From Diprion similis (lineage: Eukaryota; Arthropoda; Insecta; Hymenoptera; Diprionidae): a stretch of DNA of 64,000 bases. The stretch covers positions 23,462,501 through 23,526,500 of the forward strand of contig NC_060112.1 in the NCBI RefSeq assembly GCF_021155765.1. Direction: 5' to 3'. The notes below the pieces were generated by a model. The model was not told where the DNA came from, did not search any database, and saw only the letters and a program-made list of their open reading frames with translations. The first letter of the stretch is position 1. Each line of letters starts with the position of its first letter. A program made the position numbers and the translations under genes. Below are positions 1-12,900 of this stretch, one piece after another.

Positions 1-328
1 GGGGGGGAGGGGGGGATATCTCTCCTAAAATTGATGTGCCACTAGCTTGTTTTGACAATGTATGCTGTCATTAGAGGTATTTGATATTTTTTGTTTTTTA
101 TTTATCGTCGATTTGAAAAGTATTTCATTCGATAATAAAACTTTTCTGTTTTATTGCATTCATACTTGCGCCCCATTAAAGTTTGGTCTGATTTTGAAAA
201 TATAAAAGAACAAACTTGATCATAAAACATTACTTTATTTTATAATTGTATATGTATATCTAGATATGTTAATTTATTTACGTATATTGGAGTACAATTT
301 ATAATTATATTATTATTACTCTGTACAG

Positions 329-434
329 GGACCGTAATGATTATATGGAGCTCCCAGAAGACTGCTGTGAAGATCAAAATCAAGAAAATCATCGGGTAGA
401 TACCAGCCTAGGTTACCAAGCTATCGATAAATGA
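329..434 (+). CDS. Terminal coding exon of an unidentified upstream gene (partial)
   Basis: A pyrimidine-rich tract ending in tctgtacag precedes an open stretch that begins with one carried-over base and reads DRNDYMELPEDCCEDQNQEN and on to GYQAIDK, then TGA. An AATAAA lies 45 bp after the stop (479-484). Acceptor, open frame, stop and polyA signal together fit the last exon of a plus-strand gene that starts outside the window. The tail is acidic and Asn/Gln-rich with no domain that I recognise, so I assign no function. The alternative is a chance open stretch between splice-like signals; it is short, so confidence is moderate. Confidence 0.5.
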
Positions 435-478
435 ACCATTTAATCAAATAACAAATTATAAATTGTTTTAATATTTTT

Positions 479-484
479 AATAAA
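479..484 (+). terminator. Candidate polyA signal of the upstream gene
   Basis: An AATAAA hexamer lies 45 bp downstream of the TGA that closes the terminal exon at 329-434. This is the expected place for a short 3'UTR. The surrounding DNA is very AT-rich, so a chance match is possible. Confidence 0.4.
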
Positions 485-2880
485 CAAGAAAATATTTATT
501 TAATTAAGTTAATCTCTACTTGTAAATACAAAATCCAGATTCTAATTACAGATTTGCTCCATTTACTACGTTAAGTTATTTGATTGTCTAAATGTTCATC
601 AAGTTCGTATGAATATTTTTTAACTGCAATTTTAAATATAGAACAAGGACGAGTAGATTACAGTAGCTATAATCATATACTTTTACATATTCGTTTATTA
701 AACAGTTTATACGTGCAGCTTTCATGCTTTTTAATCGGTCCGACGGACGGTGGTGCTTACAGTAAAACAAAGTCAATACAGTCCGCAATATCAGGTCGAA
801 CAAATTAATGTATTGCGGACAACTCAAGTTATGTCACTGACTGTAATGGTTGCCACAATTGTCAGTAACAATTATGCTTCTTATTAGTTAATTCTAATAG
901 AAAAAAATGCAAAATGAAGCTCGATCTACGTACATATGAATAAAACGAACCCAAATAGAATTGAATATTTGTTTGCGAAGGTTTAAATTTAAAAAATTTA
1001 CCCACTCGGATTACTTCGATTTATACTCCGCGATTTATAATTCTTCTCATATATCACACAGTTTTCGTTAATCAGTGACGCTTCTTGCGCCTGTAACTTT
1101 TCATTCTGTAGTTTTCTGGTGATGTTTTCAATATACCCTTTGCTTTCTTTAGCTTTTCCACACTTTAATCGATACCGTTCTATAAGTGTGTACTACACTC
1201 CGTGAAGGGTCTTTTGCCTTAATATATTCTGAATGGGCCTTGATATGACTTGGGCATTGTATTTTCCTATAACTTTAGTACCAAATATTTATCTGTACTG
1301 TTTATTTGTTATATCGCCACAAGTGACTCCGTGATCGTATCGTCACTTCATTATGATTGTATTCACAGTCTAGACGTATTTCCTGCGTGCATTATTCATT
1401 TGTTTATCAATTGTCTACTATTTCTTTTCCTACTGTAATTATTTTCTCTTTCACAATATACGTATTTTCGACTATGATATAATTTTCAATTCGGCTTGCG
1501 TAGGAAAAAAACCCCAAGAAGTCGCGAATATAAGGAAGACTTAAAGAATTGATGAACGTTGTTCTTTGCTGCAAATTTCGCAGCTTCGTGTCTGGGACAC
1601 TACACAACTGTCTTATATTTTATTCTTGCAATAATAAGCTTTACGCGCAGTGGAGTAAAAAGTAGTAACGACTAATAAAATCATCGTTTATTATTTTTGG
1701 GCGATTAAAATCATTTTGCTTATCCTACCACGATTATTTTTTAATATTGTCCTTCGTGTAAGCAGCGCTTTGTGTGGAAAATTTATTCGATATCCAGGCG
1801 ATGCAATCGAGGCTGTAACACCGCTCGAATAATCTAATTGTAAGTCTTCTCATTTAATTAAGCTAATTATACGGCATTACGGCTAATTACACTGAACCGC
1901 CTTTGATTCCTGCTGGGTATGAATATAGCAAAGCGAGATAACTATATTATACAGCTCTGCGCTCGCCTTATCGCACTTCAGTATATGTGATAGAAATTGA
2001 TTGATGTTCATGTATGTTTTTATTTTACATTGAAATTAACAGCGCTGGCGACTTTTGTTCGGAGCGTGTGGAAAACGCCACAACTTGATTACTCACGGTG
2101 TGGAAATTCCATACCCTGAAAGGTTTGTTGCAAATTCAGAATCTTAAAGCTACATTTATATGAACTGTTGAAGAACCCCATCGGCGGAAGATTGATTTCG
2201 TTACAGAAGGGTTGAAATTTGTTCTCAATACACGTACTACCCTTATCTGAAAATTTTCAAACACATCTTTCCATTCCACAGTTTTTAGTCAAAAGAAAAA
2301 CTTGGTGTTTGTCGAACCACCCCTCTACGTCAATGTCTGAAAGAACTCCACGCCGTGAGATTCTTCAAGTCCCCGTCCCTGGAAATTAATACCGCACATA
2401 CATTGACATTCCATTGATTCGAGTTATCTTTTGTATGTCAATGCCTCCACATAAATATGCATTTTATTATGATTGCAGTCGTTTAAATTGCTGATCATCG
2501 AAAGCAATTGTATATACATAGATTAGTAAATGGCTCAATCACAGTTAATCTCACTAATTATAAATGTGTTAAATCTCGTTCTGCTACCGCTAATTGTCAA
2601 TCCTCACGTTTTCGGAATTTCTTCGATATCGCAACGACGAAAACGGGTCTAAAAAATTCCAAATACCACCCACAAATTAGCAGCAAAACCATTACATTCA
2701 GCCGTACAAAATGTAACTCTCAATTCCTACTAATCTGAACCGTCACCCTCTAACCAAACCATAAATTTACCTATTGACTGCCGTTTCATAACACGAAAAA
2801 TCATCAGCTCGAGAATACTAAATAACGATGCCGTACATCAGAATAAGCGGATGGTATTGTTAAGTAATTTGTAATCATGC
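485..2880. other. AT-rich intergenic DNA
   Basis: I see no convincing exon, RNA gene or transposon here. All open frames are short, lack splice context and have no recognisable protein character. The stretch separates the 3' end of the upstream gene from the GC-rich region that probably holds the stan promoter. Confidence 0.5.
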
Positions 2881-3660
2881 ACAAGAGGCAGCGCATACAG
2901 GACCGTATGACAAGTTGTCTGCAATAAGGCGCACGACGCTGGATCTCTGCACGTCGATAAAGCAGGAATCTGCAAGCAAAAATAAGCGTGTCCACGCATT
3001 GGTTGTCGGCAGAGCCGCCAGGTGCGTCGACGCCGCTCCGTCAGAATCGGCTGGCCGTACTCCAAGGTATTGTATGCGCGTCCGACGGGTGTGCTTGCAC
3101 GGAGGTAGAAATCCCCCGTCTTGAAGTGCGTGTGCACCGTGTGTACGAATAGAAGAAATGACCGGGAGTTGAGCCCAAGACGCGGCAAGTGGTTGTGCAG
3201 TGCGTGAAGTGCGTGTGGTGGTTTGACGCGACTTGACATTAGAAGAGCGGGCAGTGAGCTCGGTGTATGGGACGAGGGTCTCTCGGCGTGTACTTTTCGT
3301 TCGCACAATTTCCCGGTGGTGAAATTATCAAACCGCGCGAAGTCTCGACCTCAGGAATAATGTGAGCTGACCCGATACGCAAGCACTTGGACGGCCTTGA
3401 GGGGGCGGTGAGTGACCTTTTTGAATGGCATCTTATGCGTGTGGCGTGCGTACGCGCTCACCGCCCGGGACTCGACAAACCCCGCCACCTCAGTTTTCCC
3501 ACGACAAAAAATACCTGCAGCGTTAATTGCGACCAGGGCGCTCGTTCCCCTCGAGGATAATGATCCTGCGAAACTAGAATGCACGAACGTGCCTGCTGCA
3601 ACCGGATGAACTAAGCCCCCATGCACCTTCTTGCTATCTTAACGTTCGCTGTTTACTCGC
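2880..3660 (+). promoter_or_regulatory. GC-rich promoter-like region, probable stan 5' end
   Basis: This stretch is visibly richer in G, C and CpG than the flanks. It contains a strong splice donor (GTGAGT at 3408) that could end a non-coding first exon and join the acceptor just before 6803, immediately upstream of the stan start codon. Open frames on both strands overlap here but look like by-products of the GC content. The transcription start cannot be fixed from sequence. It might instead serve another unseen transcript. Confidence 0.35.
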
Positions 3661-6600
3661 ACAGTAGAAAAACGGGCGTCTTTTGTTTTTAAGTCGATCG
3701 ACCCTGCATCCATGATGTATGCCATTCGAATCACGCGAATTATTTTAACCGATGGATTATAAGGCAGTTATTTTCGTTCTCAAAAGTTCAAAACTTCCAC
3801 ATGGGTGTATAGTCAAATCTTGAATTTCTTTGTAGTGGTTTCGAAATAGAGAAGAAAGGAATTACAATCAACGGCATAATCTTTCACACGCTGCAGGACA
3901 ATGTGAGTTTCAAACAGTATACTGATTGATTTTTCTGGGAATGCACCGTGCGCGGGTGTATGTATTCGATAAGTAAATTCATAGCATTGAAAAATCAAAT
4001 AACCGTTATCCAAGCCCGGAGATGTCGAAATTTGCATCGATTCGGTTAGCTGAGCGGTAAAGTGAGTGATCGATGCATGGAATAGTACGCGTAGAGACGT
4101 TTTACGCTCTGTTATGATTCCGTTGCGATGAGCCGTGATCCCGATTCTTGCTTGCCACTACCGTAGGCATAGCTCAATTAGGTGTTTCCTTCCACCTTGG
4201 TACAGTTTATTTGACGAGTAGGTATCGCGTATCGATGTAGTAGAAGAACGCCTGGGATGCAGGCAACTGTAACGTCAGGAACCGGTATCCGTTTCATGCA
4301 GAGGCAGAGGGGCGTACGCGTAGATGAGCGAAGCCTATTCGTATTCGTAGAAATTCGGAATAAAACAGTTGAACAACGACGGGGAACGGGCGGGAAATTC
4401 GAAGAGACAAAAGCCGGTTCGTAAAATTCTGGTCACGCGTTGCGAGTTGTCGATATCAGGCAAACGAAAAAAATACAATAACGCTCACCCTTCCGCACTC
4501 TCGTTTTTTTGCGCGATAAAAGTTGGGATTTGGATGCAAGACGAGTGCTGTTGACGCATCCCCCGTTCATTGGCTCGCTCGAGGGAGGAAGATCGATATT
4601 TCGACGCTCGGCGTCGCGACGTCGAAGCAATACATGAGTCACTCACCCTCGCTGAAGTGGTGCTACTCTTTTGTAGCGTGTAGTCAGAACCCTGTCCGAT
4701 ATCTATACCGCGTGCGCTTGGGTGAAACGAACTTAGATGTACGTACGTAGTACATACATACATGTAGATGCGTACATACAAGGTACAGCGTACGACGGTT
4801 ATTCACATTTCACTCTTTGAATTGCGTATCACGTATATACGTGCGCGATTTAAATATTACCGACGCTGTGTTCGGAAGCGAGTAATATGACGAAACTATC
4901 GTAGAAAGGAGTTGAATATTTAAAGGATATAAGAGAAATGTAGTAATGTCATGATACCCGGAGCAAAACGCGATTAAGATATCTTTCGGGAATCTGGTCT
5001 TTTCCTGTATTCTCCTGTAAACGTACGTATTCAAACCCGGCGTGAGTATGTGATAAAAAAAATAAAAATAAACTGATATGCTAATATATACCGATGAAGG
5101 GTTTAAAACCGCGGCAACGCCGTTTCACGTAGGAATTTATACGCCTGAAACCTGTTCCTCTCAGCGTTATTCCACCGATCGACGATTAGCGTTCTCTCCT
5201 ATAAAGTTGTTCCCTCGAAACTTAATCTAGAAACGATTTTTATCCGCACGTTTATTCACAGCTCCCGCTCGCTTATGCTGGCTGCTCATATACCGCCGGC
5301 AAAACAACTCGTCGAGTTTAACGTTGGGGGATACAGTATAGGTATAATTAAATGAAAGTATGACCGCGCCGACACCCGAATACCATATATATTATGTATC
5401 TACTACTAAATATATTTCATATCTTTGTTTTCCCACACTTTGCGCTTTAAACATCGCCAAAATACGGTCTAACTTATCGTTAATCACGAGCAAAATTCAG
5501 CAGCAGGATTACTAGCCTATTGATTAGGTTTTTTTCTACTTCTTTTTTCAGCGATAAAATCTCACGCTTTTCGTAATCCCATGCGGGGCCATAGCTAATT
5601 AATTTTGTGTGTTACAATCGTATTGCACACTAGATGCGAAATTATGAAATCAGAGATGTATTAATCGAAATAAAAGAACTTTTATGTGCATAACCACGCG
5701 TAGGCTTTCAAGTTCGTATAGTACGCACCTACGTAAATATACTCACGTATATATTTCACATGCAGGTATACGAGTCCGAGTTTCCACCTGCTATTCGTCT
5801 AGCCTGCACGGCGACGCGTTGCAGGGTGTTTGTATAATGCATAAACAAGTTTTTCCCCCTATGATTACACGTTGAGACAGAGAAAAAGAAAATCTGAAAT
5901 ATTCAGCGAATCGTGCACTCAATGCACGTGAGTGCATCGTCCATTCGTGCAGGATATGGAAGAGGAGCTGAAGGTTTTAATAAACTCGTCGATTCGGCGG
6001 GGCGAGAAAACCCACCGAAACCCTAAATCCCGAAAAAGTAAGAGCCAAGCGGCCCTAAGATAATTGGACGGACCGGATTCCATACAAGTCAGCCGCCTCC
6101 TTCGTAATTAATAGTTCCGAAGGCCTCCTCCTCTCCCTTCGTTCGTTTCGTGTTTCGGACCGGAGTCATAGTAGACCCGTCGAAATTATACTCACACGTC
6201 TCGTCTCATCCTCGTAGTTTTTATACGTGTGCAGGTGCTGTCCAACGCCCATGCACACCCAAACCTCGCATGTAAACCGAAAACTTTCAAAGTCGTTTCG
6301 ATTCCCGCTGCGCCGCGCGTTATTTCATCGTCTTGCAGTCGTAAATTTCCCTAAACACGCGAGATTCGCCGGTAGAGGTGTAGCTACCTTCACACACGGG
6401 TATATAGAATAATTATTACTCGCACCACGCGTGCAGTATCCATATCTTATACATACATCGTTGCCCACAATACTTAGCCAACTTTATTCCATTTGTAACG
6501 ACTCAACGATTTTCACCTACCAATTCTTTCGGAAGACTGAATCCGAAAGTGGAACCAATCTCTAAACGAAGTTCTCTCACCACGTCCTTTTTACACAGTT

Positions 6601-6802
6601 GATGTAATGTAGAAGTAATGAATCGGAATAGACAGAGAGAGAAAGAGAGAGAAGTTCATTGGAGTTGAAATAAAGGCGAAACAAACAAGACCAAAGTACA
6701 ATGCTAACCACTCTGTTATTATACATATACATATACCTAAGTCATTACACTACAACCTTAGCTTATATTATGATTTAAATTGAATCATCCTTTTTGTTTC
6801 AG
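3661..6802. other. Probable 5'UTR intron of stan; no coding sequence seen
   Basis: I see no credible exon here. The stretch ends in a good polypyrimidine tract and acceptor (tttttgtttcag, ending at 6802). That agrees with an intron separating an upstream non-coding exon from the exon that carries the stan start codon. Confidence 0.4.
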
Positions 6803-6917
6803 ACATCGAATCGGCACGTGACAATTACAATGCGGATCATTGTTCGGAGTGGAAGTGGAGACTAGGGGAATAAGATGTTCAAGTATATGATGCAGTGTAT
6901 CGGGACCGCGACGTGAC
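6803..6917 (+). other. stan: stan 5'UTR segment (start of the coding exon)
   Basis: The segment follows the acceptor tttttgtttcag and runs into the stan start codon. It carries a short upstream open frame (6875-6916) whose stop lies one base before the main ATG. No in-frame coding extension upstream of 6918 is possible because the frame is closed by a stop near 6890. Confidence 0.5.
6875..6916 (+). promoter_or_regulatory. Upstream ORF in the stan leader
   Basis: The frame starts at ATG 6875, encodes MFKYMMQCIGTAT (13 residues) and stops with TGA at 6914-6916. The stan ATG begins at 6918. Such a terminating uORF would force leaky scanning or reinitiation and could damp translation. This is read directly from the sequence; the regulatory effect is inferred. 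Confidence 0.45.
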
Positions 6918-9900
6918 ATGGCAAGAGCAACATGGATACTTCTGTGCCTTCTTGGCCTATGGCCACTCGTGGAAGGCTATCTGGCGGTATTGTCGTCGAG
7001 TTTAGAACCTGGAACCGTAGTATTCGAGGCCGGAGTGCCTCAGCTCGGAGGGAAGCGTAAATACGAAGCATCTGTAGACAGGACTGCATGGTTCGCGAGG
7101 AAGCTGCTGAAGGTGCATCCGCACACGGGCCGTGTAACGCTGGCGAAGAGTCTCAGGTGCGAGGGCCTCCAGTACCCGCGACTCTTCACCTTCTACATAG
7201 ACTCAACAAGTTCAAGACTGGGCCGACCGACCATAGATTACTATAGTTTACCCTTAAGAGTATTAATCACGGGATGCGGTGGGGAGAATCAAGACTTAGC
7301 TGCGACCAAAGGCTGGATGCCGGAGACTCTCGCTTCCTACGCGATGCCGAGTACCGACAGGTTCACCGAAGTCTGTCTCAGGGCCTCGCAGCTCGTCGCA
7401 GCCCTCAGCGACTTCCTGCCCTCAACCGCCATCAAGGAGTGCGAGACCAAATGGGGCGGCGTCGCAGACCCGAGATTCCTGGTCGAGGGTGCAGCCGGCG
7501 ACCTGGTATCGGCCGCTGAGCAGTGCCTGGTCGATCCTATCTGGAAGATATCGGTCTCCATGAGGCTCAAGTGCGGCTCGCCTCACCTTGCCGACGCGGA
7601 GCATAGACTGAAGGTGGTGTTCCATCACCAGCAGCTCGACGACACGGACCTCGGTCGCAGGGTGCGAAGAGAGCTGCGGAACCAGTCGCCCTATTTCGAG
7701 CAGCCTCTGTACCTAGCCAACGTCGACGAGGAGAAGGACCCGGGGCTTAACGTCGCCGTGGTCAGAGCCCGGGACCCCGAGGGCGGGGCGGTTCGGTACT
7801 CGATGAATTCCCTGATAGACTCGAGGTCGCAGGCGCTCTTCATGCTCGACGCGGCGACGGGCCGAGTGACGACGAGGGCCAGGTTGGACAGGGAGAGCGG
7901 CAACGTGCACTACCTCAAGATATTCGCCGTCGACGATTTCTTTCCACCCAGAACCGGGACCACGACCCTGCAGGTTAACGTCCTCGACACCAACGATCAC
8001 GCCCCGGTTTTCGAACTGAACGAGTACGAGGCCTCCGTCAGGGAGGGAGTGCCCGTCGGCACCACTGTCGTTGTCGTTAAAGCGACGGACCAAGACGACG
8101 GGAGGAATGCCGAGGTCGAGTACTCGATCGTATCCACTAGCGGGGGTGGCACCACCACTCTTTCCGAGGACTCGTCGACATTCAGGATCGACCCGAGGTC
8201 CGGCGTCGTTACCACCAGGAGCGGACTGGACCGCGAACGAACCGAAGTCTACACCGTCATCATACAGGCGACCGACCTCGCCATGCCACCGACGGACCGT
8301 AAAACCGCTTCCACAAGCCTCGTGGTTCACGTTCAGGACGACAATGACAATTACCCACAATTCTCCGAGCGAACTTACACCGCGCTTATCCCCGAGGATC
8401 TCGATTACACTACGAGTCCTGTGGTAGCGCATATTCGGGCCACGGACTCGGACGCGGGAGTCAACGCTGCGGTCAGGTACTCCATAATGGGCGGGAACAC
8501 TCAGAACACGTTTTCGATCGACTCGTTGAGCGGAGACGTGATCCTGATCAAGCCACTGGACTACGAGATGATGAAGAATTACCGGGTTGTTATCCGCGCC
8601 CAGGACGGCGGTACTCCGACCAGGGGTAACACGACGCAGTTCATCGTCTCCGTCAAGGACGTCAACGACAACGCGCCCAGGTTCTACACGAGCCTGTTCC
8701 AGGAGTCCGTGTCCGAGTCGGTGCCGGTCGGTTATTCCGTGGTCAAGGTCCAAGCCTACGACGCGGACGAGGGTCTCAACGCTCAGATAAAGTACTCCAT
8801 CGGGCCCCGTGACTTCTCCGGGACATCGACGGAGAACTTCCCGATAGCTGTGAACCCGGAAACCGGGTGGATATACACCACAATGCAGCTGGACCGGGAG
8901 CAGTGCTCGAAGTACCAGTTCATCGTTATAGCAACCGATTCCGGCGAGCCAGCGAGATCGGCAAGCGCCTCCGTCGTCCTAACGATAATTGACATAAACG
9001 ACAACGACCCCGTCTTCGAACCGAAGAACTACGAGTCCGTCATCGCTGAGGACGACCCACCGGGAACGCCGGTAGCATCGGTAACCGCTACCGATCCCGA
9101 CGAGGATTCAAGGATACACTACGAGATCACGGCCGGGAATACGAGGGGACGTTTTTCGATAACTTCGCAGAACGGTCGGGGCCTTATCACCATAGCTCAA
9201 CCGCTTGACTACAAGCAGGAAAAACGATTCGTATTGACGGTAACCGCATCCGATTCGGGCGGTCGGACTGACACGGCTCTCGTGTACGTCAACATATCCG
9301 ATGCCAACAACTTCGCACCGGTTTTCGAGAACGCGCCCTACGGCGCTTCCGTCTTCGAGGACGCCACCGTTGGAACGACGGTTCTCGTTGTTAGCGCAAC
9401 CGATTCCGACGTCGGACAAAACGCCCAGATAACATACAGCCTGGGCAGCGAAGCTGGGGAACCAGAGGCGTCAGAGTTCACGATCAACCCTCAGACCGGT
9501 GCAATCACCACGACACGAGCCCTGGACCGAGAAACGCTCTCTGGATATCTTCTGACCGTCATTGCAAGGGACGGCGGCGTTCCACCGCTCTCAGACACGA
9601 CGGGCGTCGAGGTTTCAGTCATGGACGTCAACGACAATGCGCCGATTTTTGACGCCACCCAGTACCAGGGCTCGGTTCCAGAGGACGTTTTGGTCGGCAC
9701 CAGCGTTCTCCGGATAGCTGCTACCGACGCGGACATCGGTCGAAACGGGAAGGTGAGCTATGCTTTTCAGGACGACGGTGACGGCTCCTTTGCTGTTGAC
9801 CCCTCCTCGGGTGTCGTCCGAACTGCGAAGCCGCTGGACCGAGAATCCGTCGCGCGTTACTCCCTGGAAGCCGTAGCCCTCGACAAAGGATCGCCGTGCC

Positions 9901-12900
9901 TCTCTTCCGTCGTACCAATCGTCGTGAAAATCGAAGACGTAAACGACTCACCGCCGGTGTTTGAAAGCGACAAGATCACGCTTTACATCCAGGAAAACTC
10001 GCCGATCGGTTCTACCGTGGGTGAAATATACGCCCACGATCCTGACGAGGGACCCAACGCTGTTGTTCAGTATTCGATTATCGGTGGCGAGGACGCCAAC
10101 AGCTTTGCTCTCAATGTTCGACCTGGTGCCGATCGGACCGAGCTGATCACACTCGAGGAACTCGACTATGAATCACACAAGAAGAAGTTTGAGCTTGTTA
10201 TTCGCGCTGCTTCTCCACCCCTGAGATCCGACGCTCTGGTGCAGGTGATGGTGACCGATATCAACGACAACGCCCCGGTCCTCAAGGATTTTCAAATACT
10301 GTTTAACAATTTCAAGGACTTTTTCCCCTCCGGTCCTGTCGGCAAAATTCCCGCCTTCGACGCTGACGTTACTGACAAACTAACGTACGGCATATTGTCC
10401 GGGAACAACGCCAATTTGATAACGCTGAATAAAAGCTCCGGCGAGATATCGTTATCTCCTCAGTTGAACACCAATGTGCCCAGAGTCGCAACTATGGAAG
10501 TTGCGGTCACGGATGGCGTCAACGAGGCCAAGGCGACGATGACGCTTTCTGTGCGACTGATAACCGACACGATGCTGTTCAATTCCATAACCGTCAGACT
10601 AGACGAAATGACCGTCGAGGCTTTCCTCAGCCCTTTGCTTGGATACTTTCTCGACGGTCTTGCCGCGATCATACCATGTCCTCGTGAGAATATTTACCTC
10701 TTTAACGTCCAGGAGGACACAGACGTACGCGGCAAGATACTGAACGTTAGTTTTTCCGCCCGTAAAGCGGAAACGGGATCCAATGACGAGTTCTACAGTC
10801 CCCAATTCCTTCAGGAAAGAGTTTACTTAAACCGAGGAATTCTGGCGAGACTTGCTACCGTCACGGTCTTACCGTTCGACGATAATCTTTGCGTGAGAGA
10901 GCCTTGCCTCAATTTTGAGGACTGCGTTACGGTTTTGAAGTTCGGCAACGCCTCCGGATTCGCTAGCAGCGACACAGTTCTATTCAGGCCGATTTATCCG
11001 GTCACGACATTCTCCTGTAAATGTCCAACAGGTTTTACCGGCAGTCGAGAAGCTTATTTGTGCGACACCGAGGTTAACTTGTGCTATTCGAACCCTTGTG
11101 AAAACGGCGGTACCTGCCGACGACGCGAAGGTGGTTACACCTGCAGTTGCCCTGACGGTTTCACCGGAAATAATTGCGAGATCAATTTGAACGAAGACAG
11201 CTGTCTACCCACCCTGTGCAAAGGAAGTTCCCAATGTATGACAAAAGCAAACGGTGGATTCATCTGCGAAGGCTGTCCAGTATCCGTATTGGAGAACGCA
11301 ACACCCCTCTGCGAGCTGAAAGCAAGGAGTTTCGGACCCGCTACCTTCCTGACGTTTGCATCGCTCAAACAACGACACAGAATGCACCTGAAACTCCGTT
11401 TCGCTACGGAGGTGTCGCAAGGCTTGCTGCTCTACAACGGACGTTACAACGAAAAGCACGATTTCATCGCTCTCGAAGTAATAGACTCGCAAGTTCAGTT
11501 CAGCTTTTCACTAGGTGACGAGGTCAGCAGAGCGTCGGCGAGTGTGGTCGGGGGTGTGTCGGACGGCCAGTGGCACACCGTGGAAGTCTCGTACTGGAAC
11601 AAAACCGTGACGATATCGCTGGACGACTGCGACGTGGCTTTAGCCCTAAAGCACGGTTCGAAGCTTGGTAAGAAATGGTCGTGTGCGGGAAGAGGGGAGC
11701 AGATACTCGAGCAGCGATGCACCCTGGTTACCGAGACCTGTCATCGGTTCTTAGACCTGACGGGACCTCTGCAGGTCGGCGGTCTGCCGGCGATACCATC
11801 GAGTTTTCAAATACGGAACAAGGACTTCGTCGGGTGTATAAGCGATCTGTATATCGATCACCAATTCGTCGACCTCAACTCGTTCGTTGCCGATAACGGT
11901 ACCACTGCTGGTTGTCCCGAGAAGAGAGCTTTCTGCGCTTCGATGCCTTGCAAACACAACGGCAAGTGCAGAGAGGTATGGTCCGGCTACATTTGCGAGT
12001 GCGAAGAGGGCTTCTCGAGCCCTCAATGCACCGAGCAAATCGGCAAGCCATGGAGGTTCCAGTCCGACGGTCTCCTCAGCTTCAATCCGCTGCTGAGACC
12101 CATCCAGCTACCTTGGATGACCGCGCTGAGCCTGAGAACACGGGAAAGTCAGGCGTTCGTAATGAGCATACAAATTGGTCAGAATAGTTCGGTGATGCTG
12201 AGCATAAAGGAGGGCAGAATCGAGGCGTCGTTGGACGGCATAAGCATCATTCAAGCTTCAACCAACATCGCGGACGGCGAGTGGCACCGCGTTGAGATTG
12301 TCTGGCAGAGCGGTCAAGTCTCGATCGACATGGACTACAGAAACAGACCGATCAGCTCGATACTGCCAGCGAAGCTGCAGGGCCTCTACATTGGGCGAAT
12401 ACTCGTCGGAGGTCCAGACCAGATGACCAATACCGAGCTGCCCTTTTTCAACGGGTGCATCCAGGACATCAGAATAGGATCAAATCAGAGCTTGCTGCAA
12501 CGACCTACGGTTCAGGAGAACGTAGGATCTGGGTGCCTTGCGGAGGGCGAATGCAGCATCAACTGTCCTGAGACATCGACCTGCGTAGCTCAATGGGAGT
12601 CCAACGAGTGCGTCTGCATTACCGGTCACGCCGGTCCCAACTGCACTCCTGTCTGCGAACTGAACCCTTGCAGCGAGGGTGGATTGTGCCTCGAAAACGT
12701 CGAGGAACCGAAGGGCTACAAGTGCAATTGCGAGTCGGAGGAGTACTCCGGTGAGTATTGCGAGGTCAGGACGGACCAACCGTGTCCAGCCACCTGGTGG
12801 GGTAGTCCGGTGTGCGGTCCATGTCACTGCGACGAGACGAGAGGCTACAATCCGGCCTGCAACAAGACGACGGGCGAATGCTACTGCAAGGAGAACCATT

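Noticed and set aside
2838..3308. 156-codon minus-strand open frame
   Set aside because: It lies in a GC-rich promoter-like patch where several frames are open on both strands. Composition alone explains it.
7713..8753. 346-codon open frame antisense to the stan cadherin exon
   Set aside because: It lies wholly opposite the cadherin repeats, which carry clear DxND linkers on the plus strand. The GC-rich third positions of the real frame leave the antisense frame open; the peptide has no recognisable family.
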